Shown here in pieces: positions 60,973-64,000 of a DNA stretch of 64,000 nucleotides (its first letter is position 1; each line of letters begins with the position of its first letter). Made by a program: the position numbers and the translations under genes. Location: the NCBI RefSeq assembly GCF_036898095.1, contig NC_090765.1:35501829-35565828 (forward strand), in the 5' to 3' direction. The DNA is from Palaemon carinicauda. Lineage: Eukaryota > Arthropoda > Malacostraca > Decapoda > Palaemonidae. The notes below the pieces were generated by a model. That model had not been told where the DNA came from. It ran no database searches and saw only the letters and a program-made list of their open reading frames with translations.

Positions 60973-63432
60973 ATGGCTGACCCTTCTCAAGTACCTAGAT
61001 TTCGAGAGTGTAATGCTAGGGACTGTAATAGGCGTCTTCCAAAGGCTTCTCTCGACCCACATACTGTTTGTTCCAATTGTCGGGGTAAAACCTGTCAATT
61101 GGGAGATCGGTGTGAGGAATGCGTGGGCCTTTCGGAATTCGATTGGCTCGAATATGATAAATATGCACGCAGATTAGAGAGAGATAGGGTAAGGAGAAGT
61201 TCATCTAGGTCCGTAGATTTTTCCTCTCCACATGCCCCTGAACCTAATCCTTCCCCTGTAGTGGTTGTTCCTAACCCCCCTTCTAGCACTCAGGAACCGT
61301 CTATGCAAGACATGTTACGTGCTATTCATGCCTTGGGGGAGAGAGTTGAAGCGTTAGCAAGTGACCGTAATCAACTCATGGCTGACGTGAAGGAACTTAA
61401 GTGCCATAGTGCCACGGCGGAAAGTGGGAAAGTGATTAGTGCGCAAAGTGTTGTGAACAGTGTTGCGACCGAGGGTTCGTCTGTTCGTGCCTGTCGTTCA
61501 CCTAGTCCGGGACCTCTTGCAAGCTCCCAAGCCCAGGGGAGAAGCAATGTCGTACGACTTATGGGTTCGAGAGGTCTTGATCAGCGAACAGACGTTCCCT
61601 CTATGGTATCAGGCGTATCTCGTCAAGATCGCCCCTACCATAAGACGAGAGAGCCCATTTTTACCTCGTCTTCCGAAGGCTTTTCACGCAAGAAACCATG
61701 GAGCAAGGTTTCTAGGCCTCTTAAACGCAAGTCGGTCCCTTCAGGACAGGTCCAACGTCCTGGATGTAGTCATTGGGACAGTTCGGACCCGTTGCTGTCA
61801 TCGGATGACTGCTCGCCGCCTAAGCAAGGCAAAGTTGTGCCGTCTCAGACGCTAACCCCGTCTGTTACCGCACCCGTTCCCGTAGACCCTAAATGGGTTA
61901 TACTGCAGGACATGCAGTCTAAGCTTGCGTCCCTTATGGAAGACTACAACGCAGAGAAGGTTTCCGTTGAACCTAGCCGTTTATCTCATAGAGATCCTGG
62001 CCTTCAGCCACCCAAGCGTTCTGTTGTGCGTCCTGTTGACGTTGGTGTAGCCATCTCACGTCAAACAGTTGGGGTTGTACCACACCCGATGCGGTCTCGT
62101 GTGGATTTTCAGCCGCATGTGGACGTTAGGCAACTCGCTGATGCGCCTGGTGACGTTCAGGACGTTCGCCAACCATCAGAGTTGACTTGTTTTGACGCGG
62201 TGCGTCAACCTCCGCAACCTAGAGTTGTTTTGACTGCACAACCCAGGCGGTCTAAGCAGTCTCGGGTGGACGCTGTGCGTCCTCACGCACCTGTTGTTGT
62301 TGACAGTTCCCAGACTGTTCAGCAGTTTCAGGACGCTGCGTCCTGCTCCGCCACTTATGCACCAGTGCGGGCGGACGCTGCGTGTCAAGCATTGCCAACC
62401 CCTTTGCTTGTTTCTCATCAGTTGTCAGATGAGGAGCTTTCGGATGTGGACGTTGCTGACCCTCAGCCTGAGGATCATCCTTCAGATATTGATGAGCCTA
62501 GAGCAGTTCCGCCATCTATGGACTTTAAAAAAGTCATGCTCATTTTTAAAGAGTTGTTTCCTGAACACTTTGTCTCTGTAGCTCCTCGTTCGCCGCCGTC
62601 TGAGTTTGTTTTAGGCGTACCTGCTGACATGCCAGCCTTTACAAAACTCGTTCTCTCTCGCTCATCCAAGAGAGCTTTACGGCTGTTAGGCGATTGGTTG
62701 GAAACCAAGAGGAGTTTAGGGAAGACGGCCTTTGCCTTCCCCCCATCTAAACTCTCGTCTAGATCGAGCGTCTGGTATGCCACGGGAGAAGTTCTCGGCT
62801 TGGGAGTTCCTGCCTCTGCCCAGGGCGACTTCTCAAGTCTTGTAGACTCTCCCCGCCGCCTAGCCATGAGACGCTCGAAGATTAGTTGGTCATCCTCAGA
62901 CCTTGACCATCTACTTAAAGGCATTTTTAGGGCTTTTGAAGTTTTCAACTTCCTTGACTGGTGTTTGGGAGCCTTGAGTAGGAAAATCTCATCCGCCGAT
63001 AGAGATGTCTCCTTACTCATTATGTCCTGCATGGATAAGGCCATCCGCGATGGATCCAATGAGCTCTCCTCCTCGTTTACTTCAGGAGTCCTAAAGAAAC
63101 GAGAGTCTCTGTGCTCTTTTCTGTCAGCAGGGGTGACGCCCTGTCAACGATCTGAGCTACTCTTTGTCCCTTTGTCTAAGTTCTTGTTTCCTGAACTTTT
63201 AGTTAAGGACATAGCGTTGTCTCTAGTGAAAAAGGACACCCATGACTTGGTTGCGTCCTCGGCTCGCAAAGGGACCCCTTCGTCTGCCTTTTCTGCTAGA
63301 CCTAGGATAGACACTCCAGCGTCCAGGTTTATTCCGCCCTTTCGTGGCAGAGCCCCCAGCAGGGGAAGTACTCGTGCCGAAGGAAAGAGAGGAAAGAGGA
63401 AAGGAGCCAAGTCCTCGCGTGGCAGAGTCTGA
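60973..63432 (+). CDS. gag-like ORF1 of E6
   Basis: 819 residues from ATG 60973 (MADPSQVPRFRECNARDC). The Cys/His positions C13, C18, H30, C33, C36, C41, C47 and C50 are the same as in E5. A coiled coil (MLRAIHALGERVEALASD), a Val/Asp/Pro-rich linker, the capsid-like domain (ELFPEHFVSVAPRSP, FRAFEVFNFLDWCLGALSR) and a basic Gly/Arg/Lys tail follow. The linker differs from E5 in length and resembles that of E7 and E8 (SHRDPGLQPPKRS), so E6 is the intact relative of the lineage that lost the zinc motif. ORF2 overlaps its 3' end in the +1 frame, as in E5. Confidence 0.8.
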   Translation: MADPSQVPRFRECNARDCNRRLPKASLDPHTVCSNCRGKTCQLGDRCEECVGLSEFDWLEYDKYARRLERDRVRRSSSRSVDFSSPHAPEPNPSPVVVVPNPPSSTQEPSMQDMLRAIHALGERVEALASDRNQLMADVKELKCHSATAESGKVISAQSVVNSVATEGSSVRACRSPSPGPLASSQAQGRSNVVRLMGSRGLDQRTDVPSMVSGVSRQDRPYHKTREPIFTSSSEGFSRKKPWSKVSRPLKRKSVPSGQVQRPGCSHWDSSDPLLSSDDCSPPKQGKVVPSQTLTPSVTAPVPVDPKWVILQDMQSKLASLMEDYNAEKVSVEPSRLSHRDPGLQPPKRSVVRPVDVGVAISRQTVGVVPHPMRSRVDFQPHVDVRQLADAPGDVQDVRQPSELTCFDAVRQPPQPRVVLTAQPRRSKQSRVDAVRPHAPVVVDSSQTVQQFQDAASCSATYAPVRADAACQALPTPLLVSHQLSDEELSDVDVADPQPEDHPSDIDEPRAVPPSMDFKKVMLIFKELFPEHFVSVAPRSPPSEFVLGVPADMPAFTKLVLSRSSKRALRLLGDWLETKRSLGKTAFAFPPSKLSSRSSVWYATGEVLGLGVPASAQGDFSSLVDSPRRLAMRRSKISWSSSDLDHLLKGIFRAFEVFNFLDWCLGALSRKISSADRDVSLLIMSCMDKAIRDGSNELSSSFTSGVLKKRESLCSFLSAGVTPCQRSELLFVPLSKFLFPELLVKDIALSLVKKDTHDLVASSARKGTPSSAFSARPRIDTPASRFIPPFRGRAPSRGSTRAEGKRGKRKGAKSSRGRV

Positions 63433-64000
63433 CTGCCCGCAGCTTCAGACAGCAGTAGGTGCCAGACTCAAGAACTTCTGGCGAGCCTGGGAGAAGAGAG
63501 GCGCAGATCAACAGTCTGTGAGGTTGCTCAGAGAGGGGTACAAAATCCCATTTGTACGCAAACCTCCTCTAGCGACTTCCCCCATCGATCTCTCTCCCAG
63601 GTACCGAGAGGAAGCAAAGAGACAAGCCCTGAAACTAGAAGTGTCTCTTTTGCTAGAGAAGGGAGCGGTGGTCAAAGTCTCGGACCTTCAATCACCGGGG
63701 TTTTACAACCGTCTCTTCCTAGTACCGAAGAAGACAGGAGGTTGGAGACCGGTGCTAGACGTCAGTGCTCTGAATGTCTTTGTCACAAAGACAAAGTTCA
63801 CCATGGAGACCACGAAGTCAGTCTTAGCAGCGGTCAGAAAGGGAGACTGGATGGTCTCTCTCGACCTAAGAGACGCTTACTTCCACATCCCCATTCACTC
63901 AGATTCCCAACCTTTTCTGAGATTTGTGTTCGACAATGTGGTGTACCAGTTTCGGGCCCTGTGCTTTGGCCTAAGTCCTGCTCCTCTCGTGTTTACGAGG
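63344..64000 (+). CDS. ORF2 of E6: reverse transcriptase, N-terminal part, open at window end
   Basis: 219 codons from the GTG at 63344, no ATG before METTKS. Blocks: LKNFWRAWEKRGADQQSV, FYNRLFLVPKKTGGWRPVLD (fingers), MVSLDLRDAYFHIPIH (palm, first catalytic Asp) and QFRALCFGLSPAPLVFTR. Compared with E5 it has the more usual RT residues at two places (RDAYFH where E5 has RDTYFH, LSPAPL where E5 has LSTAPL). The YLDD box would be encoded just past 64000. Confidence 0.85.
   Translation, partial: MAEPPAGEVLVPKEREERGKEPSPRVAESDCPQLQTAVGARLKNFWRAWEKRGADQQSVRLLREGYKIPFVRKPPLATSPIDLSPRYREEAKRQALKLEVSLLLEKGAVVKVSDLQSPGFYNRLFLVPKKTGGWRPVLDVSALNVFVTKTKFTMETTKSVLAAVRKGDWMVSLDLRDAYFHIPIHSDSQPFLRFVFDNVVYQFRALCFGLSPAPLVFTR

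Larger units (their letters stand above)
60595..64000 (+). mobile_element. DIRS-type retrotransposon E6, coding-intact, cut by window end
   Basis: Left ITR (60595-60765), full gag (60973-63432) and the first 219 codons of ORF2 (from 63344), all open. It is the closest relative of E5 in gag and RT, while its ITR and leader are close to E8. It lies in the intron after the nudix exon d. RNase H, YR and the right end would be beyond 64000. Confidence 0.85.

Overview
This is a repeat-dominated window of an animal genome, most likely a decapod crustacean. That rests on the DIRS-type retrotransposon families present, on a dispersed repeat at 42018-42432 that I recognise from memory as common in decapods, and on a spliced NUDT6-type nudix gene. 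Most of the 64 kb is tyrosine-recombinase (YR) retrotransposon. The only host gene I can support is the nudix gene, with four exons on the + strand at 33596-33680, 34481-34572, 52487-52572 and 59288-59412. Its 5' end was not found and its 3' end lies beyond the window.

Layout. 1-936: 3' end of DIRS copy E1. 937-6450: copy E2, truncated at its 5' side. 6451-6701: right terminal repeat fragment of another copy. 6702-10388: X2, 5' half of a second DIRS-like lineage with an apparently intact, spliced gag gene. 10389-10888: run of 500 N. 10889-15919: copy E3. 15964-22819: copy E4. 22860-23614: YR relic. 25228-32953: X, a complete but coding-dead element of the second lineage carrying a 5S rRNA-like insert. 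33596-34572: two nudix exons. 35461-41967: E5, a complete and coding-intact DIRS element. 43939-50344: E7. 52487-52572: nudix exon. 52812-59265: E8. 59288-59412: exon with the start of the nudix fold. 60595-64000: E6, a second coding-intact copy running off the end.

E5 is the reference. It has inverted terminal repeats (ITRs), then a gag-like ORF1 with an N-terminal Cys/His zinc motif and a basic tail, then ORF2 (reverse transcriptase, RNase H, methyltransferase-like region), then ORF3 (YR) overlapping ORF2, then an internal complementary region (ICR) that is the reverse complement of the left tip followed by that of the right tip. This is the DIRS architecture: the RT copies the RNA, the ICR templates completion of the ends through a circular intermediate, and the YR inserts the circle without a target duplication. 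Every complete copy keeps this ITR/ICR layout.

The most interesting pattern is that E2, E3, E4, E7 and E8 share structural scars: a replaced 5' part of gag, a shared stop in gag, fixed duplications, and loss of part or all of RT. Yet the two ITRs inside each complete dead copy are nearly identical while ITRs differ between copies. This points to families of coding-dead elements copied in trans, probably by E5/E6-like partners. Homology calls come from reading the translated sequence by eye; no database search or computed identity is behind them.
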